A stretch of DNA of 64,000 bases from Trichostrongylus colubriformis (Eukaryota; Nematoda; Chromadorea; Rhabditida; Trichostrongylidae): the NCBI GenBank assembly GCA_963978905.1, contig OZ022257.1, forward strand, positions 15,953,664 through 16,017,663. Reading direction: 5' to 3'. The notes under the pieces are model-generated. The model did not search any database and was not told where the DNA came from. It was given only the letters and a program-made list of their open reading frames with translations. The position numbers and the translations under genes are program-made. Position 1 is the stretch's first letter, and each line of letters opens with the position of its first letter. Shown piece after piece: positions 50,401-56,577 of this stretch.

Positions 50401-53400
50401 AGTACCCACGGAGATTCAAGTTTTTTTCCATTTGAAGGCCATTATTGATTTGGTGCATAATTATCAGGCGTTTTTCGAGCAGTATTTTATAATGTATCAC
50501 AACTATTAAATACAAAGAATGCATATACGTTTCCACAGAGCAATAAAAATCAATAAACCGATATTTCTGATAAAGGCAACTTTGGTCCCTGGATATCTAT
50601 CACTAGAAACGCTCAATAATGAAGACTAACCTGATATTTTGTTTTTCTGAGCTATCTTAAACACTTGGACCTTTTCAACTCAAACACGAGTACAGCCAAG
50701 GTAAAAAAATCTTAGGACTATGGGGTGTGGTGCATTACTATCGATCACAATAGATGACTAATGTCGCAGTTTCAAGACATAACGCCGTTTCCCGTGCTAA
50801 GGAGTAACAGCTTCAATCAGACACGTAGGGTGTGTTCGACGGCTTCTTTGGGTGTGGCTTATTAGCAGCCTCTGTTAGAATAGACTCCGCAATCTGTTCC
50901 CACCGGGCAAGTCGGCGATAATTTGACACGCTCCCATGAATCTGCTTAATTTCTCTCCTGAGAGGTTTTTATGTTATCGAAAACTGCAAAATAAAGGTCT
51001 CGAGAGGAAAGTATTGAAGTGAGAAGGGTGAGGAGACTTTCTAACGTTGCATTGTTTACAGATAAAAATACAAAATTCGGTGTGTGTAAGAAAAGGCATC
51101 GCTCGCAATGAAAATGGCACGCGTTTTTACAACGCCCTCAAGCAGTTGGGTAATCTGTGAGAATCTAGGGGGACTAGCTACATTCAGCTAAAATTTCAAA
51201 AAGGTATTTCCTTTGAACTTGTAAACCTTAAGGTCATAGAGAATCAAAAAAAACAGAGAAAAAAGGGCAAATTGCAAAAGATTTGAAAAAAAGCATAGGC
51301 ATCCACTATTTCAAAGGCTTATGGATGCTGGTCAATCCCCAATTTTTGGTGAAACTGGGGGGGGGGGGGTGAGAGAATAGCTGAATGTGACACGAAAGCA
51401 GCTGCTACAGCATTGGGAGGGGGGGGGCATCTCATGAGATGTAGCTCAACTAAGCATCTCCCGTGGATTTCTGAAGAGCAAACTCACACTCAAACATATA
51501 CTTTCTTTTTTTCATATATTTTCGCCTAAGATTCAGTGAAGAGAAGGATGGGTTTTTGCCCCCCCCCCCCCCCTTTCTAGACTTTATAGTTGACGTAGCG
51601 TTCATGATATGGTTGCCCCCTCCCCTATTGTAACGTGTTAAAAATCTACTGTAAATGTCATAAATATACATGTATGATCCTGTCAAGCTAATTTTACTGT
51701 TCAACATTCATGTAAATGCATGTAAGTATTAATCATTTGACAATTGCCCCCCCCCCCCTCACTCATTAGGATAGCACGTTGCAGAATTTCAACTTAATAA
51801 CCCTACGTAGCTAGAGCACCGTAACCGTTGGATTTTTCACATGAAAAATCGGAAATTACCGCACCGTGATGACAGCGTTGACAAGTTTCTGATAATTAAT
51901 CATTGCTGACTAAGCTCTACCCAGCTACAAAAAACGAACACCGTCGGATGTCGTTGTAGTGGCGACGATGTATTTGCGACTACAAAAAACATCGCAAAAA
52001 TCACTAAAGCATCATTCCACGTCAATGCACGAATTCGAGTGAGCGTCGAATACGCGTAGCGCGATTTCCGTCAACATATCGGACGGGGCGGCTGCCCGAG
52101 GGAACGTGAGTGAGGAGGGGATAACGTTGACGTCAACTGAGCTCATAAAAACGATCTCAAATGACGCGCATGTACTATGGAACACACAATGGTGGTGGTG
52201 GTGAGGTTTGGTCGGTTAGTGCAAAAGCACTAAGTGAAGTGAGGGAACAGAGGGAGGGGGGACATTCACAAAAAATCACTCGGAACTTTTTTGAAAAGCG
52301 TTCATAGCCAGTTCGGAACAGTTGTAAAGGATGGAGCCACAGAAAAACGATCAGAAAACCCTGACTCGTCAGCCCTGTACTATCGACAATTGGCATCTAC
52401 ATCAAATGAAGCGGTCGCGGCACAGCTTCTCATCCGATCTCATTATCCGACGACAGCAGAGCCATGCTCCTCTTACCACACCGGCCACTGTGATTATAGA
52501 ATGTAGGCCATGCAAAAATGAGTGTTTTTTGCGGTTTTAATCAAAGTCTCATTGAAAAATGAGGATAAAATGTTCAGCTTCACCTTAGTGTTATCTTTGG
52601 GCTTTCGTGGGTTTTCGCATGGAAAATACTATGACGTCTGCCTAGTTGCCTGAACAGAGTATACGATGAGACATATGACGGCTCCACAGACGGCGAGGTA
52701 AGGAAATACTCACAATCTCGACTTATCAGGAGGATACGATTCGAATCGGCTGACTTGAATTCGTGAACTTTGTGTCCGTCGAATCATTGCGTGAATATGT
52801 GGCAGCTTACTCAGGGTAAAGTCGACTACGATGAATGAGTGGCCGAGAAACGTACACACACAAAGCGAATGATAAGCTGAACAGCGATAAAATGCCGGTC
52901 GTCGACGTCACGACCATCAGAAATTCTCCGTTGCCGTGTAAGGACTATGCCGTGCCGTCGTTACATGTGAGTATGGGCTGCTGTCGAGGAAGGAAGGAAG
53001 GGAAGGGTGGGTGGGGCAACAGCGCGCAGCCGTAGCCGAGATATGGCCACGAAACTGAGCAGAGCAACAGAGAAGCCGTCCGCGTCCGCTGTAGGCTGCT
53101 TTAGCTGGCTGCAAAACAGGGAAGCATATGGCGTTCCTGAAAACGACGACCGACAAGCACAAGAAGTGCATACCTCTCTCTCTGGGTGTGTGTGTGTGTA
53201 GGGCGATCCCTCATGGAATTCACATCTGCCAGCAGTTTCAACTAAACAACTGTTCCTCAATGCTTTTGCTGTTGTCACAAACGGGAGGTCGACCTTCATA
53301 TACGAACAGATAGGCTCTGACTTCAAAATGTGGACTCACGATTTCTTACCTACTATTAAGCATAATTCTCCCGCCACGACTTTTCTTTGGAAATATTCCA

Positions 53401-56378
53401 AAAGAGAACCGGTCTAAAGCTCAGAGGTATCCACTATTACCATCCACTATTCGACGCCAACGCTCAGGCAGCTTGTCGATTCCCTCCTCTCAGAAGGACG
53501 GGGGCTGGGACTTGAAGAAATCATCGAGTGCCTTCCTGACCTCATACTCCGTTTTGAACATTTTTCTGTCCAGGGAGCGATGCAGATGGCTGAACAGCCA
53601 ATAGTCGGAGGAAGCGAGGTTAGGACTGTAGGGGGAGGGGCTAGGGGATCACTAGCCAGCAGTACTTCTCCAACTCGGCCTGGGTCGCCTTTGCAGTGTG
53701 AGCTCTGGCGTTGTCGTGATGGAAGTATATTTTGTCACGGAGGTGATTATGCAGCAATGTAGCCTTCAAATGCAACGTGGGAGAGCGCTAGCTCTTGTAG
53801 TGATAGAGTAAAATGGACACGTTATTGGCACTTGATGACATGGTGCTAACATCCAAGTACACGAAATGCGGAAGGATCAAAGACGTGGCAGGAAAATTAT
53901 GCATCAATCTAATAATTTTGGTGCCATCCTAATGAGAGACAGGGGGGGGGCAAGTTACTAAATGATATACATCACATGTCTATACATGAATGTTGAACAG
54001 CAACCTTAGCTTTACAAGGCCTTACAGCTCTATGTACCTTACCATCTATTACAGGTCATTGACATATCATACAAATAGAAGCATGTTTTCTTTCACACTG
54101 CCCATTTGCCCCCTCCCCCCAACCATTAAAAAGTGTAATAATTTAACCAAAAAGGAGACACTACTCGTTCAGTGAGCCGTACTGCCATAACTAGGTAGCC
54201 AAGACCCATACTGTTTTTTGAAATTCACCATTTCTTCGCTGTCTTATTTTGAAAATTCTCTATATTTTCATCGAATCTCTTAGAATTCAGCCTAATCCGC
54301 TAGTGTCCGTTGATGGAAACGAATTTATGCGCCGCGATCAAGCAATGGTTGGGGTATTCTCATCGTATTTCGAGACGGAAAGAAGGAAGTCGTATCCAAA
54401 TTTCAACTTCTATTTTCGTGAAACCTCGGCATTGGAGTTGATTACAATATTCTCTGTTACGCCAACGAGGCTGTCAAGTCGAATTTTTATTGACGACCTA
54501 ACCAGATCGTCTTCCTCAAAGGCGTAAACGTGGCTCAAGATTCAGGATTTATCCACTATACCATCACACGCCTACACAGTGGATAAAATCCCAAATTCTG
54601 AGCCACGTTTAAGACTTTGAAGAAGTCTTATATTTTTAAAATTCCTCAGGGATTGCTCAGCAACCCACCCAATTCAGGGATTTCAGACTATCACATTCTT
54701 CCAGAAAAAGGTCAGCAATCAGCAATCGTACATTGATCCGGATATTATTATGGGCGTCGCATTTTTTTCAACACGAAATTTTTTCCAATGAGTATTGAAA
54801 ATTTTCTTCAACATAACGCTTGACCCTCTTGTCGCTTCATTTTCGTCCTAATGACCTCATTCTATGCCACGACTAAATATGTGACCAATCCAGGTGGTAT
54901 ACCTGCCGAGTCGACAAGAGTATCGGTCAGGTTCCCTACTCAGTATAAACGTTTCAAACGGTTGTGATAGCTTGCCCAGTGTCTTCATCGTAATTCAGCA
55001 ACTGGGCTTAAACGTAATGGAAGAAGAATGAGAAGTGCATTGGCAGCTGTTCGCTCGTTCTTTGCTGGGGGTAGATACTTGGAAACGGACGCGAAATCGA
55101 CACACAATGGTGCCCAGGACGCTTCGCTCACGTCATGCGTTTACGTCATCACGTCATGAACCCGCCACCACCGCCACTGCCGCGTGGTCCCATATGGGCC
55201 TTAGCGCTACGGGCTCTTCATTGTTGTGACTCTCATCACACTCAGATCATGTCTTGGCCGTGAACACAGACCCCACTCAACTACTTCGTCCCACATGCTC
55301 CAGTAATTGAAGCTATCGTATAGTTTCTCATGCATAGAATTCTCCCCCTTTCGGATCCTCCCATAAAAAGGTTGAGACGGAGCAAGCAGCCTAGGCGCCT
55401 TGTTCTAATACGGCAATTAAATGGCTGGCGCTCAGGCGCCAGCCGCATGAGCAAGCTCATTCTACGCAAGACGCGCACGCCGCATCGAGCAGCAGATTTC
55501 ATTGACAGATGTGGTGGAGATCGTGCTTTCCCCACCACACCATCCGTCTGTCCCTGAACAAAGCCATATTGTTTGATGCCGAATCGATGAAAGCAACTGC
55601 TGTGCTGGACGGCCGAGATTAATCAACGTGCCATTTTCCACTTGGACCTTTTCTTGCCGCCACAGCCACCACCACCACCACCAGCGGAGCGGCAGCAGTC
55701 AGCGCGGCGGTCCTCGATTACTCAATTGCTCCTCGACTAATTATTCGTATGGATATATCGCTAAACGATGGGATAAAAGAAGTGAGCGCTGACGCTGCCA
55801 CAGGCGTGGATTGGGTGGCTGGTTGGGGCGTTTCCACATGTCAGGGGTTAAGTGAATAAGGAAAATCAGATCACGACTGATGGTGCTCGCTTCACCGCAT
55901 GGCACGGCTATAGAGCAAAGGAAGAAGTTGAAACTGCATTGTTCCGATAACAAGTCAGGCCATTATAGAATAGCTGCGTTAACGACATTCAGCGTAAACA
56001 GGCAAAAGTACCCGAGGAGACAAAAAGAGAAATAACAAGGTGAATGAAAAAAAACAAGAAAAACAAAGAAAACGCATGTAAATGAACATACCCGTGATCA
56101 TTACTGGCGACGGAACTCGCGCGACTAACCGGTCGCGGTGCAACGTCGCGTGTATCCTCACTCGGTCGGTAAAGGAACGATTCACGACGTGCATGTACCA
56201 GCGGTGGTACGGACGGAGTCAGATGCGAACTAAACGTCGCGCTTGCATGTACACCAGCAGCTGAATCACGCTCCGATGCGGAAGTAGCGTCACGGCGCGG
56301 CGAATCGCGGAATAAATTGTGGAGGTGCAGCTCTCGACGAAGGCTGGCCAGCCCAAACCCGCCGCGCCGACGCGGCAT
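29268..56378 (-). CDS. pde-4: cAMP-specific 3',5'-cyclic phosphodiesterase 4 (PDE4), 13-exon long form
   Basis: Hydrolyses cAMP to 5'-AMP and so ends PKA signalling; soluble or membrane-tethered in the cytoplasm. Exons on the minus strand, high to low: 56378-56092, 40878-40785, 40366-40264, 40196-40120, 38399-38259, 36740-36570, 36164-36060, 36000-35857, 35757-35658, 33166-33012, 30030-29908, 29844-29662, 29429-29268. All have AG acceptors and GT donors; lengths sum to 1845 bases, 614 residues plus stop. UCR1 lies near residues 63-135, UCR2 about 150-235, catalytic domain about 270-605. The Y-H-N-H-I-H motif starts at about 351, H-D-V-D-H-P-G is at 392-398, the second metal Asp is D510 (in H-L-A-D-L-S-N-P) and the invariant purine-clamp Gln is Q561 (in E-K-S-Q-V-G-F-I). 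The C-terminal tail after the catalytic domain is short compared with vertebrate PDE4. The family call is very secure. The first exon start and the exon 1-2 junction are less so. Intron 1 is about 15.2 kb and full of repeats. Confidence 0.93.
29662..29844 (-). CDS. pde-4: PDE4 exon 12: second metal Asp, purine-clamp Gln
   Basis: Acceptor AATTGTAG, donor CAG|GTCAGA, 61 codons. [11 protein letters not shown] holds the second metal Asp; V-T-I-E-K-S-Q ends on the invariant Gln that orients the adenine ring. Confidence 0.97.
29908..30030 (-). CDS. pde-4: PDE4 exon 11: catalytic core
   Basis: Acceptor GATTTCAG, donor CAG|GTGGGT, 41 codons. [20 protein letters not shown] is an almost invariant PDE4 block. 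Confidence 0.97.
30340..30466. repeat. Inverted repeat, 38-bp arms
   Basis: 30,340-30,377 pairs with 30,429-30,466 (GAGAAGGCTCCTCTC with GAGAGGAGCCTTCTC at the ends), few mismatches, 51-base spacer. In the PDE4 intron between exons 11 and 10. Confidence 0.88.
30467..33011 (-). other. PDE4 intron 10 (exon 10 to exon 11), remainder
   Basis: Apart from the inverted repeat and SINE-like copy, no gene seen. Frames at 31,915-32,154 (-) and 32,312-32,551 (-) lack motifs. Confidence 0.35.
30866..31080 (+). repeat. SINE-like repeat, copy 1
   Basis: Shares CATTCTAGTTCCATTCAGAA, GGCCTATACAATGACTTGCG and GTCAGTGCTTTTATC-like blocks with 33,405-33,665. In a PDE4 intron; truncated before the box B-like part. 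Confidence 0.65.
33012..33166 (-). CDS. pde-4: PDE4 exon 10: catalytic core
   Basis: Acceptor CATTTCAG, donor ATG|GTCAGT, 155 bases. [13 protein letters not shown] and H-H-L-A-V-A-F match PDE4; the end K-I-V-I-D-M leads into the next exon. Confidence 0.97.
33405..33665 (+). repeat. SINE-like repeat, copy 2
   Basis: The fullest copy. Its 3' half has TGGTTGGCCAGGGCGGG (box A-like) and GGATTTGATCCCC (box B-like), followed by a GCGCCACCTGTCACT end. Confidence 0.65.
33666..35657 (-). other. PDE4 intron 9 (exon 9 to exon 10), remainder
   Basis: Contains the SINE-like copy 3; otherwise AT-rich with nothing recognised. Confidence 0.35.
34376..34512 (+). repeat. SINE-like repeat, copy 3 (partial)
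   Basis: Matches GGGATGCGCTGCGCATT at the start and the TTGGCCTGGGCGGCATCGGT and GCGCGCCACCT end; the middle is deleted. Confidence 0.6.
35658..35757 (-). CDS. pde-4: PDE4 exon 9: HD metal-binding motif
   Basis: Acceptor ACTTTTCAG, donor CGA|GTGAGT, 33 codons plus one base. Contains [12 protein letters not shown], the class I PDE signature that supplies two of the metal ligands. Confidence 0.97.
35857..36000 (-). CDS. pde-4: PDE4 exon 8: catalytic His (HNHIHAAD)
   Basis: Acceptor ATTTGTAG, donor ACC|GTAAGT, 48 codons. Contains [10 protein letters not shown]: the first His (about residue 352) is the general acid and H356 a zinc ligand by PDE4 homology. Confidence 0.97.
36060..36164 (-). CDS. 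pde-4: PDE4 exon 7: catalytic domain, first helices
   Basis: Acceptor CACTTTCAG, donor AAG|GTATGT, 35 codons. L-N-D-W-G-P-D-V-F followed by L-S-K-N-H-A-L-T and F-R-E-R-G-L-I-K are family positions. Confidence 0.95.
36234..36246 (+). repeat. Poly-C tract, 13 bases
   Basis: Lies in the small PDE4 intron between exons 6 and 7. Confidence 0.95.
36570..36740 (-). CDS. pde-4: PDE4 exon 6: linker 2 into catalytic domain
   Basis: Acceptor CGTTTTCAG, donor CAG|GTAGGG, 57 codons in phase 0. Starts G-P-S-T-S-S-P; M-N-R-I-S-G-V and L-P-E-Y-G-V-P mark the start of the catalytic domain. This is the least conserved exon of the common part, as expected for the linker, but it is phase-matched on both sides. 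Short PDE4 forms in other animals start near here; no separate promoter was identified. Confidence 0.88.
36741..38258 (-). other. PDE4 intron between exons 5 and 6
   Basis: No features recognised. A short form starting in this intron would be expected from other animals, but no start exon could be defined. Confidence 0.3.
38259..38399 (-). CDS. pde-4: PDE4 exon 5: UCR2 end
   Basis: Acceptor TATTTTCAG, donor GAG|GTGTGT, 47 codons in phase 0. [12 protein letters not shown] and S-G-T-Q-V-S-K-F match the helical end of UCR2; the exon ends in an acidic linker (D-K-D-D-D-D). Confidence 0.94.
38400..40119 (-). other. PDE4 intron between exons 4 and 5
   Basis: Only overlapping non-coding frames (38,521-38,865, 38,900-39,469). 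A CTG/CAG-like run at about 38,720-38,740. Confidence 0.3.
40120..40196 (-). CDS. pde-4: PDE4 exon 4: UCR2 start
   Basis: Acceptor ACTTTTCAG, donor AAG|GTAAGG, 77 bases. Encodes [12 protein letters not shown] and then H-R-S-V-S-E-M-A-S, the hallmark opening of UCR2, the autoinhibitory region that can cap the active site. Nearly identical to the vertebrate family consensus. Confidence 0.95.
40264..40366 (-). CDS. pde-4: PDE4 exon 3: UCR1-UCR2 linker
   Basis: Acceptor CTTGAAG, donor CTCG|GTAAAT, 34 codons plus one base. Starts S-A-D-D-G-R-H and ends V-T-C-A-Q-E-T-L, leading into the UCR2 consensus. The linker is basic and Pro-rich (K-R-P-P-L). The acceptor lacks a strong pyrimidine tract, so its exact edge is slightly uncertain, but the phase fits both sides. 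Confidence 0.88.
40785..40878 (-). CDS. pde-4: PDE4 exon 2: second half of UCR1
   Basis: Acceptor TTCGTTTAG, donor CAG|GTGACT, 94 bases (1 + 31 codons). Encodes [12 protein letters not shown] and then L-L-A-S-L-R-N-V-R, the most conserved block of UCR1, which packs against UCR2 in long forms. It is entered in phase 2, which fits both the exon at 56,092 and the alternative exon at 42,390, so it is the first common exon of both proposed N-termini. Confidence 0.95.
41264..41319 (+). repeat. Trinucleotide microsatellite (AGC/AGT mixed)
   Basis: Imperfect run of AGC and AGT units. It produces the Leu/Cys-rich minus-strand open frame at 41,237-41,620, which is therefore not taken as a gene. Confidence 0.9.
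42390..42448 (-). CDS. Putative alternative PDE4 exon joined to UCR1
   Basis: 59 bases between a GGTCGTTAG acceptor and an AAAAG|GTATCA donor, reading [19 protein letters not shown] plus AG. With the A that opens the exon at 40,878 this makes AGA (Arg), followed by H-G-D-D-L-I-V. This would replace the RRESF half of UCR1 with an unrelated segment. The acceptor is mediocre. Confidence 0.38.
42612..42655 (-). CDS. Putative alternative PDE4 microexon
   Basis: 44 bases between a TTGCTTAG acceptor and a CAA|GTAAGT donor, both close to consensus. In the frame that works it reads (G)[14 protein letters not shown] and ends in phase 0, which fits the exon at 42,448. The strong flanking sites make this the best supported of the three small exons. 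Confidence 0.42.
42894..42912 (-). CDS. Putative alternative first coding exon of PDE4
   Basis: ATG followed by I-R-C-W-P and one base, then a strong CCAG|GTAAGA donor. The phase (1) fits the acceptor at 42,655. The frame is open upstream back to a TAG near 43,025, so the ATG may not be the true start. Together with the next two small exons it would give a 41-residue N-terminus joined in frame to H-G-D-D-L-I-V-T of PDE4. Shown by splice signals and phase only; no homology was recognised. Confidence 0.35.
43945..44335 (+). mobile_element. Short dispersed element, copy B
   Basis: GGCAGATTATGGAATATGG at the left, CGTGATAAGACCCCAAGCCG inside and ACCCCTCCCGGTGCCT at the right, collinear with copy A. 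The plus/minus open frames here are shadows. In PDE4 intron 1. Confidence 0.72.
44939..45559 (-). CDS. 206-codon open frame, unidentified
   Basis: One uninterrupted minus-strand frame inside PDE4 intron 1. It has no ATG in its first 90 codons, so if real it is an exon, not a whole gene. It contains one strongly hydrophobic stretch ([12 protein letters not shown]) preceded by a basic segment, as in a type II membrane protein, then a charged tail (N-H-D-R-K-E-K-V and later P-F-E-E-Q-P-G-E-E). Its last dozen codons ([10 protein letters not shown]) lie within a roughly 45-base repeat also found at 61,681. No family recognised; it may be chance or a degraded element. Confidence 0.25.
   Translation of the reverse strand: MNAPQRNLLWFDLQPAILAPFPGTALLQNKDIIYCRQPIHHIFPKRLNDPISKRKFPSESPSGTANLTAHSSIKIGLDLHRFRVCTVLAIGLMMIPGLTSLLTYTNHDRKEKVQLILHEINRPVHFPVHMQRFTRKNKNPIEIQPFEEQPGEEAVRRGGATMSSEAKGDDHVIRDSEWMQTNIGCKNFSRAFLADGCSNIARREFK
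45925..46060 (-). mobile_element. Partial copy C of the same family
   Basis: The minus strand reads GCGGAATATGAAAGTG, then AACGGCGAAAAACC and CCCCCTTCTCTCTCGCG, matching the left third of copies A and B. A further small remnant lies at about 60,395-60,475 (-). Confidence 0.55.
46897..47616 (+). other. Two adjacent unidentified open frames
   Basis: 81 codons from an ATG at 46,897 (with two similar pieces, [10 protein letters not shown] and A-F-Q-I-M-E-D-K-F) and then 151 codons from 47,161 without an ATG start. A good acceptor (TCTGCTTTTCAG) sits at about 47,310. Lies in PDE4 intron 1 on the opposite strand. Function unknown; may be repeat-derived. Confidence 0.2.
47983..48208. repeat. Inverted repeat, 88-bp arms
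   Basis: 47,983-48,070 and 48,121-48,208 are inverted copies (GGTTGGGACACACGAATCTA and its complement near the ends, AATAATTCAGACAATT at the inner side), about 90 percent matching by eye; 50-base loop. In PDE4 intron 1. Confidence 0.9.
48296..48690 (+). repeat. Dispersed repeat family, copy 2
   Basis: Same order of blocks as 23,598-24,200, ending in the shared CGATTATCGCTTTTA-like segment. Lies in PDE4 intron 1. Confidence 0.7.
50026..50392 (+). repeat. SINE-like repeat, copy 4 (interrupted)
   Basis: Left blocks (CCCATTCAGAGCCGTGGTGG, GGCCTATACAATGAATTGCG) and right blocks are split by about 110 inserted bases near 50,143-50,255. The right part has GGTTCGATTCC at 50,329-50,339, an exact match to the Pol III box B, preceded by a box A-like TTAGCCTGAGCG. 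Confidence 0.65.
51357..51758. repeat. Cluster of poly-G and poly-C tracts
   Basis: G runs at 51,357-51,369 and 51,419-51,427, and C runs at 51,559-51,573 and 51,747-51,758, four tracts in 400 bases. Further runs of 9 or more lie at 46,292-46,301, 53,942-53,950 and 57,164-57,175. Confidence 0.92.
53395..53780 (-). pseudogene. Mariner-type transposase relic (C-terminal half)
   Basis: Minus strand: [20 protein letters not shown], then after a frameshift [27 protein letters not shown], and [21 protein letters not shown]-x-H and Y-S-P-D-L-A-P-S-D-Y are catalytic-domain landmarks of mariner transposases. Only the C-terminal half remains; no TIRs were found. Sits in PDE4 intron 1. Confidence 0.8.
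54525..54611. repeat. Inverted repeat, about 33-bp arms
   Basis: 54,525-54,557 pairs with 54,578-54,611 (AAACGTGGCTCA with TGAGCCACGTTT; GGATTTATCCACT with AGTGGATAAAATCC) with one or two single-base gaps and a 20-base loop. Confidence 0.88.
54612..56091. other. PDE4 intron 1, proximal part
   Basis: No features recognised; frames at 55,281-55,557 overlap on both strands. Confidence 0.3.
56092..56378 (-). CDS. pde-4: PDE4 exon 1: N-terminus and first half of UCR1
   Basis: Starts at an ATG giving M-P-R-R-R-G-G-F and reads 95 codons plus 2 bases to a GG|GTATGT donor. Residues 63-94 match UCR1: [10 protein letters not shown], then a Ser/Arg-rich stretch ending V-A-S-N-D-H-G. R-R-E-S-F is the conserved PKA site of long PDE4 forms, here Ser67. 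The frame stays open upstream to a TGA near 56,560 without another ATG, so a longer N-terminus could be spliced in from upstream, but no convincing acceptor was seen. The exon is GC-rich, unlike its surroundings. Joined to the next exon it reads N-D-H-G-H-G-D-D, a doubled H-G that most PDE4s lack, so the donor may be misplaced or another junction may be used. Confidence 0.85.
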
Positions 56379-56557
56379 ACTGCCCGGGTTCCTCTCGATC
56401 CTTGCCTCGCCCTCTGCTGCCGGCCGGCCAGCCTCTGTACTCTCACGCGGCGATCCTCTCCACGTACACTGCCGCAGGGCACATACAACCGGCGACGGCA
56501 GTCGCTCGCTGTCCACCCTCTTCTCGCTGGCGCTACTAACACCCGCTTGACTTCATC

Positions 56558-56577
56558 GCACACACACACACACACAC
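56558..56577 (+). repeat. CA microsatellite upstream of PDE4 exon 1
   Basis: Ten CA units 180 bases upstream of the candidate PDE4 start, in the GC-rich region that may include the promoter. Confidence 0.9.

Larger units (their letters stand above)
48691..53394. other. PDE4 intron 1, part without genes
   Basis: Holds the SINE-like copy 4 and poly-G/C tracts. Open frames near 52.3-53.3 kb overlap on both strands in GC-richer DNA and show no motif or splice structure. Confidence 0.3.

Noticed and set aside
56219..56575. 118-codon minus-strand frame overlapping PDE4 exon 1
   Set aside because: Out-of-frame shadow of the GC-rich UCR1 exon, which is supported by homology.
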